Positions 15,350 through 23,242 of a DNA stretch of 27,303 bases are shown here, piece by piece. The notes under the pieces are model-generated. The model saw only the letters and a program-made list of their open reading frames with translations. It had not been told where the DNA came from and did no database searches. Location of the stretch: NCBI GenBank assembly GCA_050874385.1, contig JBNMKO010000041.1, positions 1 to 27,303 on the forward strand. The letters are read 5' to 3'. A program made the translations under genes and the position numbers. Numbering within the stretch: the stretch's first letter is position 1; each line of letters opens with the position of its first letter. The stretch is from CAG-882 sp050874385 (GTDB lineage: Bacteria > Bacillota > Clostridia > Lachnospirales > Lachnospiraceae).

Positions 15350-17314
15350 ATGGATTACGATTTAAGGTATTTGAGGAGCGTGGCGAGGTCTTACCCGACC
15401 ATCGCGGCGGCATCGACGGAGATTATAAATCTTCAGGCAATTATGAATCTTCCAAAGGGAACGGAGCATTTCCTGACGGATATTCATGGAGAGTATGAGC
15501 AGTTCCGGCATGTGTTAAAGAACGGTTCGGGTTCTGTCAGACGTAAGATTGACGAGGAGTTTGGAAATACGTTGAGCAATAAGGACAAGAAAAGTCTTGC
15601 GACACTCATCTATTATCCGGAGCAGAAACTTGACGTGATTTTGTCGGAGGAGGATAACCCGGAGGATTTTTATAAGATTACACTTCACAGGCTTATAAAG
15701 ATACTGCGCCGCGTTACCTCCAAGTACACAAGTTCCAAGGTCAGAAAGGCTATGCCAAAAGAGTTTGCCTACATAATTGAGGAGCTTATACACGAAAAGA
15801 CGGAGGTCACGGATAAGGAGGCTTACTACAATTCGATAATCAACACTATAATCAGAATTGGCAGGGCGGATGCGTTTATCATTGCGTTATCACAGTTGAT
15901 ACAGCGCCTCGTAATCGACCATCTGCATATTGTGGGAGATATTTTTGACAGAGGCCCGGGGGCGCATATTATAATGGACACGCTTCTCGACTATCATTCG
16001 GTGGACATACAGTGGGGAAACCACGACATTGTGTGGATGGGAGCGGCGAGCGGACACCGGGCTTGTATAGCCAATGTGATACGTTTGTCGGCAAAATACG
16101 GCAATCTGAATGTGCTTGAGGAGGGTTACGGAATTAATCTTATTCCGCTCGCGCGCTTTGCGATGGAGGTCTACAAAAATGACCCGTGCGACTGTTTTGA
16201 TATAACATACTCTAAGGATGACTACAACGAGAACGATTTGGAGCTTGACAAGCGTATGCACAAGGCTATCGCGATTATACAGTTCAAGCTTGAAGGTCAG
16301 ATTATAAAGGAACACCCGGATTTTCTCATGGACAAGAGGCTTCTGCTCGACAAGATGGATTTGGAGGAGGGCACAGTCACCATAGGGCGCAAGAAATATG
16401 TGCTAAGTGACACCAATTTCCCTACAATCAATCCTGAAGACCCTTATGCATTGTCCGAGGAGGAGAAGGCGATAATGGACAGGCTGCATGTGGCATTTAT
16501 GAGCTGCGGCAAGTTACAGCAGCATGTGAGATTTCTTTTTGCAAAGGGAAGTCTCTATAAGGTATATAATGGAAATCTTCTTTTCCACGGATGTATACCG
16601 CTAAATGAGGACGGAACTTTCAGAAAGGTCAATATCGGTGGCAAAAAGTTCTCGGGAAAGGGCTTGTACGATATTTTGGAGTACTGGGCGCGCAAAGGCT
16701 ATTTTGCAAAGGATGATGCGGAGCACCATGAGGAGAAGGCATTCGGGCAGGATATAATGTGGTTTATCTGGTCAAATGAGAACTCTCCTGTGTACGGCAA
16801 GGAGAAGATGGCGACATTTGAGAGATATTTTTTGAAGGACAAGGAAGCACAGAGCGAGAAGAAGGATTTTTACTATCAGCTTATAGACAAGGACGAGATT
16901 GTGGACAAGATATGCGAGGATTTTCATCTCGACCCGGCATGTGCGCATATAATAAACGGTCATATGCCTGTTGAAATCAAAAAGGGCGAGAGTCCTGTGA
17001 GATGTCATGGAAGAGTGCTTATCATAGACGGCGGATTTTCAAAGGCATACCAGTCAAAGACCGGAATTGCGGGCTATACGCTCACATACAATTCCTATGG
17101 ACTGCGACTTGTATCGCATGAGCCGTTTGAGACGGTTGAGGCAGCCATATTAAATGAGAGTGACATACATTCTGAGACCGTGGTTGTAGAGAAGATGGCG
17201 GCGAGACGGCTTGTCGCTGACACGGACATTGGAAAGCAGCTCAGGGAAAATATAAGGGAGTTGGAGGCACTTTTAAATGCTTACTATGAGGGGCTTATAC
17301 CGGAAGGAAAATAG
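15350..17314 (+). CDS. fbp: Fructose-1,6-bisphosphatase, class III
   Basis: Firmicutes-type FBPase (calcineurin-like phosphoesterase fold) converting fructose-1,6-bisphosphate to fructose-6-phosphate in gluconeogenesis. Metal-binding blocks are TDIHGEYEQF, HIVGDIFDRGPGAH and IQWGNHDIVWMGAASG. INGHMPVEIKKGESPV and IIDGGFSKAYQSKTGIAGYTL are the later conserved parts. The start at 15350 gives MDYDLRYL and has GGGAGGAG 6-13 bases before it; the upstream ATG at 15332 lies before that site. Product 654 aa, the usual class III length (about 640-670). pckA, the other key gluconeogenic gene, lies 8.6 kb downstream in the same window. Confidence 0.97.
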   Translation: MDYDLRYLRSVARSYPTIAAASTEIINLQAIMNLPKGTEHFLTDIHGEYEQFRHVLKNGSGSVRRKIDEEFGNTLSNKDKKSLATLIYYPEQKLDVILSEEDNPEDFYKITLHRLIKILRRVTSKYTSSKVRKAMPKEFAYIIEELIHEKTEVTDKEAYYNSIINTIIRIGRADAFIIALSQLIQRLVIDHLHIVGDIFDRGPGAHIIMDTLLDYHSVDIQWGNHDIVWMGAASGHRACIANVIRLSAKYGNLNVLEEGYGINLIPLARFAMEVYKNDPCDCFDITYSKDDYNENDLELDKRMHKAIAIIQFKLEGQIIKEHPDFLMDKRLLLDKMDLEEGTVTIGRKKYVLSDTNFPTINPEDPYALSEEEKAIMDRLHVAFMSCGKLQQHVRFLFAKGSLYKVYNGNLLFHGCIPLNEDGTFRKVNIGGKKFSGKGLYDILEYWARKGYFAKDDAEHHEEKAFGQDIMWFIWSNENSPVYGKEKMATFERYFLKDKEAQSEKKDFYYQLIDKDEIVDKICEDFHLDPACAHIINGHMPVEIKKGESPVRCHGRVLIIDGGFSKAYQSKTGIAGYTLTYNSYGLRLVSHEPFETVEAAILNESDIHSETVVVEKMAARRLVADTDIGKQLRENIRELEALLNAYYEGLIPEGK

Positions 17315-17414
17315 GGGATATTATTTTATAGTCGGGAATTTATTTTGATTATGGCATGGAAAATATCAGATATCAAAGAGAGCGTGATATTGGTATAATA
17401 TCATTGTAAAATAA

Positions 17415-17454
17415 AAATGCGGAGTGCAGAAAAATATTTCTGTACGCCGCATTT
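17415..17454. terminator. Bidirectional terminator between fbp and carbamate kinase
   Basis: AAATGCGG (17415-17422) pairs with CCGCATTT (17447-17454), and GTGCAGAAA (17424-17432) with TTTCTGTAC (17437-17445) with one wobble. A-rich sequence on the left gives a T-tract for the minus strand. It sits between two convergent genes. The rest of the 189-base gap shows nothing else. Confidence 0.8.
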
Positions 17455-17503
17455 CTATAAGTTATAACTTGTAAACACATAAGTATTTGAATTAATGTCC
17501 GTA

Positions 17504-18436
17504 TTATCGTGTGATAGTCGTTCCGCACTTTCCAAGGAGCGCATCCTTTGCGTGTTCGAGGTTGGCGATGACTGCCTTGCGTCCTGTTCCTGCCTCGACG
17601 AACTCTATGGCAGCATTAACCTTTGGGAGAGTGGTTATAGGCCCGAAATCTCCTGTTGTGGCATAAGGCTTTAAGTCGGCAACAGTCACGTTGTCAAATG
17701 AGTGCTCATCCGGTGTGCCTGCGTTGACTGTGAGCTTGTCATACACTGTGAGGAACAAAAGTGTGTCAGCCTCCGTCAGCTCCGCAAGACGTGCGGCCGC
17801 GTAGTCCTTCTCGATTATTGCGCTTGCACCCTTGAGCCTTGTTCTCTGCTCAAGCACAGGTATTCCGCCGCCGCCGGCCGCGATTACAATCTGGTGTGCA
17901 TCGAGGAGTGCGTTGACGGCATCTATCTCGTAGATATCCATAGGCTTAGGAGCTGCGATTATTCTTCTGTAGCCCTCCGGCTCTTCAACAACATAATTGC
18001 CCTTGGCTTCCTCGGCTTCTGCCTCCTCCTTGGTCATGTATCTTCCGATTACCTTGGTAGGGTTGGAGAATGCCGGGTCAAACGGGTCGACCTTCACCTG
18101 CGTTATGATGGTGGAGACGGTCTTATATATTCCGCGGTTTAAAAGCTCGGTGCGGATGGCGTTCTGTAAATCGTAGCCGATGTAGCCCTGGCTCATTGCA
18201 CCGCAAAGTGACATAGGTGCAACCGTGTAGCGGTGGTCAAGCCGCGCGAACTCGGTCATGGCTGTCTGTATCATGCCAACCTGCGGGCCGTTACTGTGTG
18301 TGATAACGATATCGTACTTCATCTCAACAAGGTCGGCGATAGCTCTTGCTGCCTTGCCTACATTTTCCTTCTGCTCCGGGAAAGTCTCGCCGAAAGCATT
18401 GCGCCCGAGGGCAACTACAATCTTCTTGTTAGCCAT
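17504..18436 (-). CDS. arcC: Carbamate kinase
   Basis: Amino-acid-kinase fold enzyme that makes ATP from carbamoyl phosphate and ADP, the last step of arginine deiminase, agmatine or purine/allantoin-type fermentation. Family blocks: VVALGRNAFGETFPEQ at the start, THSNGPQVGMIQTAM, SQGYIGYDLQNAI, IIAAPKPMDI, IVIAAGGGGIPV, EKDYAAARLAE and LFLTVYDKLTVN. The first glycine loop reads GRNA rather than the more common GGNA. Length 310 aa is standard. CCTCC at 18443-18447 (GGAGG on the coding strand) is 6 bases before the ATG. No arginine deiminase or carbamoyltransferase gene is adjacent, so the source of carbamoyl phosphate is not clear from the window. Confidence 0.96.
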   Translation of the reverse strand: MANKKIVVALGRNAFGETFPEQKENVGKAARAIADLVEMKYDIVITHSNGPQVGMIQTAMTEFARLDHRYTVAPMSLCGAMSQGYIGYDLQNAIRTELLNRGIYKTVSTIITQVKVDPFDPAFSNPTKVIGRYMTKEEAEAEEAKGNYVVEEPEGYRRIIAAPKPMDIYEIDAVNALLDAHQIVIAAGGGGIPVLEQRTRLKGASAIIEKDYAAARLAELTEADTLLFLTVYDKLTVNAGTPDEHSFDNVTVADLKPYATTGDFGPITTLPKVNAAIEFVEAGTGRKAVIANLEHAKDALLGKCGTTITR

Positions 18437-18473
18437 AATAATCCTCCATAATTATGTAAATGTTTAACCAAAT

Positions 18474-18623
18474 CAAGTAAGTCCCTCTGCTTCTATTGCA
18501 TGGAACAATAAGCAGTGGGTGGGGACTTGCTTGTATCAGGAGGGGTACAAGCCCCGCCTGATAAACTGCGAAGCAGTTATTTGGTTATGAGCAAGTAGCG
18601 AAGCGGATTGCGAATATCCGCTT
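18474..18623. repeat. Chain of four hairpins (structured RNA or palindromic repeat)
   Basis: Within 150 bases there are four stems. (A) CAAGTAAGTCCC (18474-18485) with GGGACTTGCTTG (18522-18533), and inside it CTGCT/AGCAG and TATTG/CAATA. (B) TATCAGG (18534-18540) with CCTGATA (18557-18563) plus GGGG/CCCC. (C) AACTGC-GAA-GCAGTT (18564-18578). (D) AAGCGGAT (18601-18608) with ATCCGCTT (18616-18623). Stems A, B and C are directly adjacent. No reading frame spans it. It lies upstream of arcC (minus strand) and of the CobW gene (plus strand), so it could serve either or be a repeat element. Confidence 0.6.
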
Positions 18624-18627
18624 GACT

Positions 18628-18708
18628 TATAGCAATTCCATATAACACCACATATGTATTTAGACATTGCTTTAGATAAAATGTTTATTAATTTGTAGAA
18701 TTGCTATA
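18628..18708. repeat. 81-bp AT-rich segment with 11-bp terminal inverted repeats
   Basis: TATAGCAATTC (18628-18638) is repeated inverted and perfect as GAATTGCTATA (18698-18708). The interior is AT-rich and non-coding. It abuts the hairpin chain and could be a miniature mobile element or simply its last stem. The remaining sequence to 18912 is AT-rich with no credible gene. Confidence 0.45.
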
Positions 18709-18912
18709 GAAAAAATAAGTTGAATAATTGTAATTGTTTACAGCCAATATATATTGTGAAATTTTATATGGCTTTGAACAGTTGACAATAATCAAATGTA
18801 CATTATGTGAAAGTTATGTACTATATTTATTGATTATACTATATTTTCAGCAAATAAGAAAGCCGTTTTTACAGTTTATAAAAATTTTTGAATTTGAAAC
18901 TGAATTTCATAT

Positions 18913-18941
18913 TTGCATTTGTACGGCACAAGTGCTATAAT
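18913..18941 (+). promoter_or_regulatory. Probable promoter of the CobW-type GTPase gene
   Basis: TTGCAT (18913-18918), 17 bases, TATAAT (18936-18941). The -10 box is perfect and the -35 is partial. It lies 98 bases before the start codon. Confidence 0.55.
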
Positions 18942-19039
18942 ATGTAACGGTTCAGGAACAGATATTAACGTATGACAATTGATTTATGGATATGTTTCTG
19001 ATAGTGAGTATTAATTATCATTTTATGGAGGAAGATAAA

Positions 19040-19654
19040 ATGGCAAAGGTAACAATTATTTCAGGTTTTTTGGGCGCTGGTAAGACAACCTTCATCAAGA
19101 AGCTCTTAGAGCAGGTTTATGCTGGACAGAAGGTAGTGTTGATAGAGAATGAGTTTGGTGAGATTGGCATTGATGGCGGTTTCTTAAAGGATGCAGGTAT
19201 TCAGATTACTGAGATGAACTCAGGATGTATATGCTGTTCACTCGTAGGAGATTTTGGAAAGGCACTTATAAAGGTGTCAAAGGAGTACGCTCCTGACAGG
19301 ATTATCATTGAGCCTTCAGGTGTCGGCAAGCTCTCCGATGTTGTTGCTGCGGTTGAGAAGGTTAAGGACGAGGCAGGTCTTGAGCTTGACTGTTTCCTCA
19401 CTGTGGCAGATGCGACAAAGGCAAAGATGTATATGAAGAATTTTGGTGAGTTCTACAATGACCAGATTGAGCATGCGAGCACAATCGTTCTCTCAAGAAC
19501 ACAGAATATGGATGCAGCAAAGCTTGAGGCGAGCGTAGCACTTATCCGTGACAAGAACGCTGACGCTGCCATCATCACAACACCTTGGGATGAGTTAAAC
19601 GGCGAGCAGATACTCTCAGCGCTTGAGAAGAAGTCTCTCATGGACGAGCTTTAG
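19040..19654 (+). CDS. COG0523/CobW (G3E) GTPase, GTPase domain only, ended by in-frame TAG
   Basis: G3E-family P-loop GTPase, the group that acts as metal chaperones for zinc, cobalt or nickel. Visible motifs: Walker A GFLGAGKTTF (residues 8-17), ENEFGEIGID, the metal-binding signature GCICC, IIEPSGVGK, and VLSRTQNMD in the base-recognition position. The start at 19040 (MAKVTIISGF) has GGAGG 8 bases before it. The frame stops at TAG 19652-19654 after 204 residues, at the end of the GTPase domain. Reading on in the same frame gives 193 more codons containing a metal-binding stretch and the normal C-terminal domain, ending at TAG 20234-20236. So this is either a truncated protein, a disrupted gene, a readthrough case or a sequence error. 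The GTPase part alone could still bind GTP. Confidence 0.88.
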   Translation: MAKVTIISGFLGAGKTTFIKKLLEQVYAGQKVVLIENEFGEIGIDGGFLKDAGIQITEMNSGCICCSLVGDFGKALIKVSKEYAPDRIIIEPSGVGKLSDVVAAVEKVKDEAGLELDCFLTVADATKAKMYMKNFGEFYNDQIEHASTIVLSRTQNMDAAKLEASVALIRDKNADAAIITTPWDELNGEQILSALEKKSLMDEL

Positions 19655-20236
19655 AAGGAGGCACTTGAGCACTCGGCAGAGCATCATCACGACGATGATG
19701 ATGACGATGACGAAGATGAGCACGAGCATCACCACCATCACCATGAGGACGGTGAGGAGTGCGGCTGCGGACATTACCACGATGATGACGACGAAGACGA
19801 GCATGAGCACCATCATCACCACGACGACGATGATGAGGAAGAGCATGAGCACCATCACCATCATGATGACGAAGACGAGCATGAGCACCATCATCATCAC
19901 GATGACGGCGAGGAGTGCAGCTGTGGATGTGGACATCATCACCATCACCATCATGCAGATGATATATTCACAAGCTGGGGCAAGGAGACACCTCATGTAT
20001 ACACCAAGGAGGAGATTGAGGATATTCTTGTCAAGCTCACAGAGAAGTCGGAGTTCGGTATAATCTTAAGAGCAAAGGGTATGGTAAGCGGTGCCGACGG
20101 CAAGTGGATTTACTTTGATGCAGTACCTGAGGAGTATGAAATTCGTGACGGCGGAGCTGACTATACAGGCAGAATCTGCGTAATCGGTCAGAATTTGAAC
20201 GAGGAGAAGCTTGAGAAGCTTTTTAAGCTTGCGTAG
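19655..20236 (+). pseudogene. C-terminal part of the CobW-type GTPase beyond the in-frame TAG
   Basis: Same frame as the gene above, no further stops until 20234-20236. It begins KEALEHSAEHHH, has 91 residues that are almost only His, Asp, Glu and Cys, then a CobW C-terminal domain: DDIFTSWGKETPHVYTKEEI, FGIILRAKGMV, GKWIYFDAVPEEYEIR and RICVIGQNLNEEKLEKLF. Coding is well kept: no frameshift, sensible codon use and an intact domain, which argues that loss is very recent or that the TAG is not a real block. AAGGAGG (19655-19661) follows the stop but no in-frame start codon lies near it, so independent translation is unlikely. Confidence 0.7.
19682..19954 (+). repeat. His/Asp/Glu-rich metal-binding repeat region
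   Basis: 273 bases of degenerate tandem repeats (GAC, GAT, GAG, CAT and CAC codons) encoding 91 residues, of which I count 37 His and 5 Cys. The unit is roughly DDEDEHEHHHHH, present four times, with CGCGHYH and CSCGCG-His7 clusters. Such stretches in G3E GTPases store or hand over Zn, Ni or Co. Reading frames in other phases here are shadows. Confidence 0.85.
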
Positions 20237-20282
20237 TGTGAAAAATCATTCCTATTTTTGCCATACGATGGCGGCATGGGGA

Positions 20283-20311
20283 TTGATAAATAAGAGCAGT
20301 TATAATATAAT
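20283..20311 (+). promoter_or_regulatory. Promoter before the second CobW-like gene
   Basis: TTGATA (20283-20288), 17 bases, TATAAT (20306-20311). It lies 47 bases after the end of the first GTPase gene region and gives a roughly 110-base leader to the next gene. Confidence 0.65.
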
Positions 20312-20323
20312 TTGATGTGTCGG

Positions 20324-20352
20324 ATAACCGTCTGAAATAACCAGGCGGTTAT
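20324..20352 (+). promoter_or_regulatory. Hairpin in the leader of the second CobW-like gene
   Basis: ATAACCGTCTG (20324-20334) pairs with CAGGCGGTTAT (20342-20352) with one wobble, loop of 7. It sits just after the promoter, in the untranslated leader, and is followed by only a weak U-rich run (TCTGTTTA). It may be an attenuator or an operator palindrome. Confidence 0.5.
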
Positions 20353-20427
20353 TCTGTTTAACGCTGTCAAGGGAAAGTAACAAATCGGATTATGTATATC
20401 CGATTGATATGGGAAAGGAAAGAAGTA

Positions 20428-21387
20428 ATGGAAGTACCAGTATATTTGGTTAATGGATTTTTGGAGAGCGGCAAGACGTTGTTTATCGACGATGCCTTAA
20501 AGAGTGAGGATTTTGCCGATGGGGATAAGACACTTCTCATAGCCTGCGAGGAGGGTATGGAGGAGTACGACGAGAAGCAGCTTGCACCTCTCAATGTGGC
20601 TATAGAGTATATCGAGGACGAGTCAGAGCTTAACAAGGACAACTTAAAAAAGCTTTGCGATAAGCATAAGCCTCTTCGCATATTCATAGAATTTAACGGT
20701 ATGTGGAACATGAAGAATTTTCTTGAGAATGAGCTTCCTTCATTTTTTGTCATGGCACAGGTCATAACACTTGTCGATGCCTCAACATTTGACATGCACA
20801 TGGCTAACAATGACATGAAGTCCATTATGATGGAAAAATTTAAGCTTTCGGACATGGTAATCTTTAACAGATGTGTAAAGGACACCAACCGCGCCGGATA
20901 CAGAAGAAGTGTTAAGGTTGTAAACGGAAGAACGCAGGTTTACTTTGAGTCCTCAGACGGAAGTTCCAACGAGGTTGAGGAGATACTTCCTTTTGACCTT
21001 AGCAAGGATGTGGTTGAGGTTGCTGACGAGGATTTTGGTATATGGTATGTCGATGCTATGGATAACCCTGACAAATATAAGGGAAAGATTATGAAGATGA
21101 AGGCTGTCGTGTACAGACCGAAATCACTTTTTAAGGATAATTTTGTTCCGGGACGTTTTGCGATGACATGCTGCGCCGACGATATCAGATTTATCGGATA
21201 CAAGTGCAAGTGTGACAAGACCTCGGCAGAGCAGTTAAAGAAATTCAAGGACAGGGATTTTGTAATGCTCACCGCAAAGGTGAATGTGGAGTACCAGATG
21301 GAGTATAAGGGAAAAGGCGTTGTTCTTTACGCTACAGATATACAGCCTGCCGAGAAGCCGGCGGACGATATTGTATACTTTAATTAA
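20428..21387 (+). CDS. CobW-like GTPase fused to a DUF1980/TIGR03943-like domain
   Basis: 319-residue protein. Residues 1-180 resemble a G3E GTPase: VPVYLVNGFLESGKTLFIDD (Walker A GFLESGKT), FIEFNGMWNM in place of the Walker B region, VITLVDASTFDMHM and DMVIFNRCV. The metal signature CxCC of true CobW proteins is missing. From about 205 on it changes to a domain with YKGKIMKMKAVVYRP, then GRFAMTCCADDIRFIGYKCKC, which looks like the CC-containing motif of the DUF1980/TIGR03943 (YcgQ-like) family, ending FVMLTAKVNVEYQMEYKGKG. The ATG at 20428 is used because AAGGAAAG precedes it and it begins directly with the GTPase strand. It follows a broken metallochaperone gene and leads into a DUF885 lipoprotein gene 20 bases on. 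A role in metal handling is inference. Confidence 0.8.
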   Translation: MEVPVYLVNGFLESGKTLFIDDALKSEDFADGDKTLLIACEEGMEEYDEKQLAPLNVAIEYIEDESELNKDNLKKLCDKHKPLRIFIEFNGMWNMKNFLENELPSFFVMAQVITLVDASTFDMHMANNDMKSIMMEKFKLSDMVIFNRCVKDTNRAGYRRSVKVVNGRTQVYFESSDGSSNEVEEILPFDLSKDVVEVADEDFGIWYVDAMDNPDKYKGKIMKMKAVVYRPKSLFKDNFVPGRFAMTCCADDIRFIGYKCKCDKTSAEQLKKFKDRDFVMLTAKVNVEYQMEYKGKGVVLYATDIQPAEKPADDIVYFN

Positions 21388-21407
21388 TTAATAGGGAGGA
21401 TTTTTCC

Positions 21408-23183
21408 ATGAGCAAAAGAGCGGTTCCGGGTAATATCCTGAAGAGGGCCTTGGCGGTTGTGCTTGCAGGTGCCTTGACGATTTCACTTTTTGGATGTGAT
21501 ACTGAGACTAAGGAGCAGAAGGCACAGAGGGAGTTTGATGAGTACTGCGATGAGCTTTTTAAGGATATGCTCGGCGATGACGTGCTGAGTGTTCATTATA
21601 AGCTCGCCGACCCTGAAAAGTTTGGCGTTGAGGTGAAGGACTATACATTGGGTGATTTCACCATAGAGAATATACAGGATGGCGAGAAATCGGTTGATGA
21701 GACCTTGGAGAAGCTTAATGGCTTTAACTCTGAACTTCTCACCAAGAGGCAGCAGCTTTCCTTGGAGACACTCAAGGCATACTATGAACAGCAGGACGAA
21801 TATGATGGTCTTTATATGCTCCAGAACATGTTTGGAAGCAACTCAGGCCTTATAGCCAATCTTCCTACCAACTTTATCGAATATGTGTTCGATGATGAGC
21901 AGGATGTAAAAGAGTACCTTGACCTTATCAAAGATACGAAAAGATATGTAGACCAGGTTCTCGATTTTACAAGGCAGCAGGCACAGGAGGGCAAGTTCAT
22001 GGCATCTTTCTGCGCGCAGAACAATATTGACATGTGCAATAAGTACCTTGACGAGGAGGTAAATCCACTTTTGGCTTCCTTCGAGGAAAAGATAGCACTG
22101 CTCGATATCGACGAGGCAAAGAAGAATGAATATATTGCGACAAATGAGCAGTATGTGAACGATTATTACAATGCGGCTTACGAGGATGTTATCTCCGTTC
22201 TCTCGGAGCTTATGGAAGGCGAGACAAACGATAAGGGTCTTTACTATATGGACGGCGGAACAGATTTGTACACAGCCATCGTGCATGATAAGACCTCGAC
22301 ACAGATGACTCCTGAGAAGGTTATAGACCTGTTAGACTCCGAGCTTGAGAGTCTGTTTACGGATTATGCCACAATCTACTATTCGGACACGTCACTTCTT
22401 GAGCAGGAGCAGAACCTTGACACAGGAATGACACAGCCTCAGGAGATGCTTGAATTTCTTGCAAACAACTGTACAAACGAGTTCCCGGAGCCATATACAA
22501 AGGATTTCGTAGTGCAGTATCAGAGCAAAGCCACCGAGGTGGAGGGCACTGTTGCGTACTATCTCACAGCGCGGCTTGACCAGCTCGATTACAACTCAAT
22601 CAAGGTGAACGGCTCGGCGGTTGAGGGAGATAACATAGGTCTTTACACAACTCTCGCGCACGAGGGTTTCCCGGGACATTTGTATCAGTTTACAAGTGTC
22701 TACAACAATGCAGATATACCTAATGCGCTGAAGATGGTTGATTTTATAGGATTTACGGAAGGTTATGCGGAGTACGCATCCGACAGGTCATACAGAATGT
22801 TGGGGTGCAGCGAGGAGCTCTCACAGATGTGTGTGCTTGACAATATGCTTGGATATATCCTGCAGTCTAGAGTTGACCTTGGTGTAAACTATGAGGGCTG
22901 GGGAGTCGATGAGATTTCCGAGTATCTGTCCGACTATGTGAACAATGTCGATGCTCTCTCCGAGGCGATGTACGAGGCGGTAATATCCGACCCGGGTATT
23001 CTTCTTCCGTACACTGTAGGACATATCAAGATGATAAAGCTTCGCGAAAAGGCGGAGAGAAAGCTCGGTGACAGCTTTGACGCGCAGGAGTATCATCAGC
23101 TTATCCTTGACACCGGAATAGTTCCTTTTGAGATTATGGAGGACGAATTGAACAACTATATCTCAGAGAAAAAGGCAAAGTAA
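21408..23183 (+). CDS. DUF885-family lipoprotein, putative zinc carboxypeptidase/peptidase
   Basis: Secreted, lipid-anchored protein of 591 aa. The signal peptide runs MSKRAVPGNILKRALAVVLA to ISLFGC, with Cys30 the likely lipidated residue. DUF885 features: TTLAHEGFPGHLYQFTSVYN (HExxxxH-type zinc site) and IGFTEGYAEYASDRSY carrying the third ligand glutamate, then a helical C-terminus with PYTVGHIKMIKLREKAERKLGD. The family is related to thermophilic metallopeptidases of the M32/M3-like gluzincin group. The substrate is unknown. It starts 20 bases after the fused GTPase gene (GGGAGGA before ATG) and is likely co-transcribed. As a zinc enzyme it fits a metal-linked operon, but that is only suggestive. 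A terminator follows. Confidence 0.9.
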   Translation: MSKRAVPGNILKRALAVVLAGALTISLFGCDTETKEQKAQREFDEYCDELFKDMLGDDVLSVHYKLADPEKFGVEVKDYTLGDFTIENIQDGEKSVDETLEKLNGFNSELLTKRQQLSLETLKAYYEQQDEYDGLYMLQNMFGSNSGLIANLPTNFIEYVFDDEQDVKEYLDLIKDTKRYVDQVLDFTRQQAQEGKFMASFCAQNNIDMCNKYLDEEVNPLLASFEEKIALLDIDEAKKNEYIATNEQYVNDYYNAAYEDVISVLSELMEGETNDKGLYYMDGGTDLYTAIVHDKTSTQMTPEKVIDLLDSELESLFTDYATIYYSDTSLLEQEQNLDTGMTQPQEMLEFLANNCTNEFPEPYTKDFVVQYQSKATEVEGTVAYYLTARLDQLDYNSIKVNGSAVEGDNIGLYTTLAHEGFPGHLYQFTSVYNNADIPNALKMVDFIGFTEGYAEYASDRSYRMLGCSEELSQMCVLDNMLGYILQSRVDLGVNYEGWGVDEISEYLSDYVNNVDALSEAMYEAVISDPGILLPYTVGHIKMIKLREKAERKLGDSFDAQEYHQLILDTGIVPFEIMEDELNNYISEKKAK

Positions 23184-23194
23184 ATACATAAAAT

Positions 23195-23242
23195 AAAACC
23201 CCTGTAGGTCAAGACAAAGTTGTCTGACTTACAGGGGTTTTT
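23195..23242. terminator. Bidirectional terminator between the DUF885 and subtilase genes
   Basis: AAAACCCCTGTA (23195-23206) pairs with TACAGGGGTTTT (23230-23241); the stem continues inward through GGTCA/TGACT and GAC/GTC with one bulge. T-tracts occur on both sides. The stop codon of the minus-strand gene (23229-23231) overlaps the right arm. Confidence 0.92.

Noticed and set aside
18440..18623. Known riboswitch (for example guanidine type) upstream of carbamate kinase
   Set aside because: The hairpins do not show the conserved cores I know for such riboswitches; left as an unidentified structured element.
18734..18940. 68-codon open frame in the intergenic region before the CobW gene
   Set aside because: AT-rich, no ribosome site, overlaps the likely promoter, no recognisable protein features.
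19652..19654. Pyrrolysine or a reassigned TAG codon
   Set aside because: TAG ends several intact neighbouring genes and no pyl genes are in the window; general reassignment is not supported.
19682..19954. CRISPR-like repetition
   Set aside because: Repeats are degenerate codons without spacers or fixed length; they encode the metal-binding stretch.
19623..20063. Met/Thr/Ser-rich open frame in another phase over the His-rich repeat, and its Met/Val-rich antisense counterpart
   Set aside because: Both are by-products of GAT/CAT/CAC repeats; the CobW frame explains the DNA.
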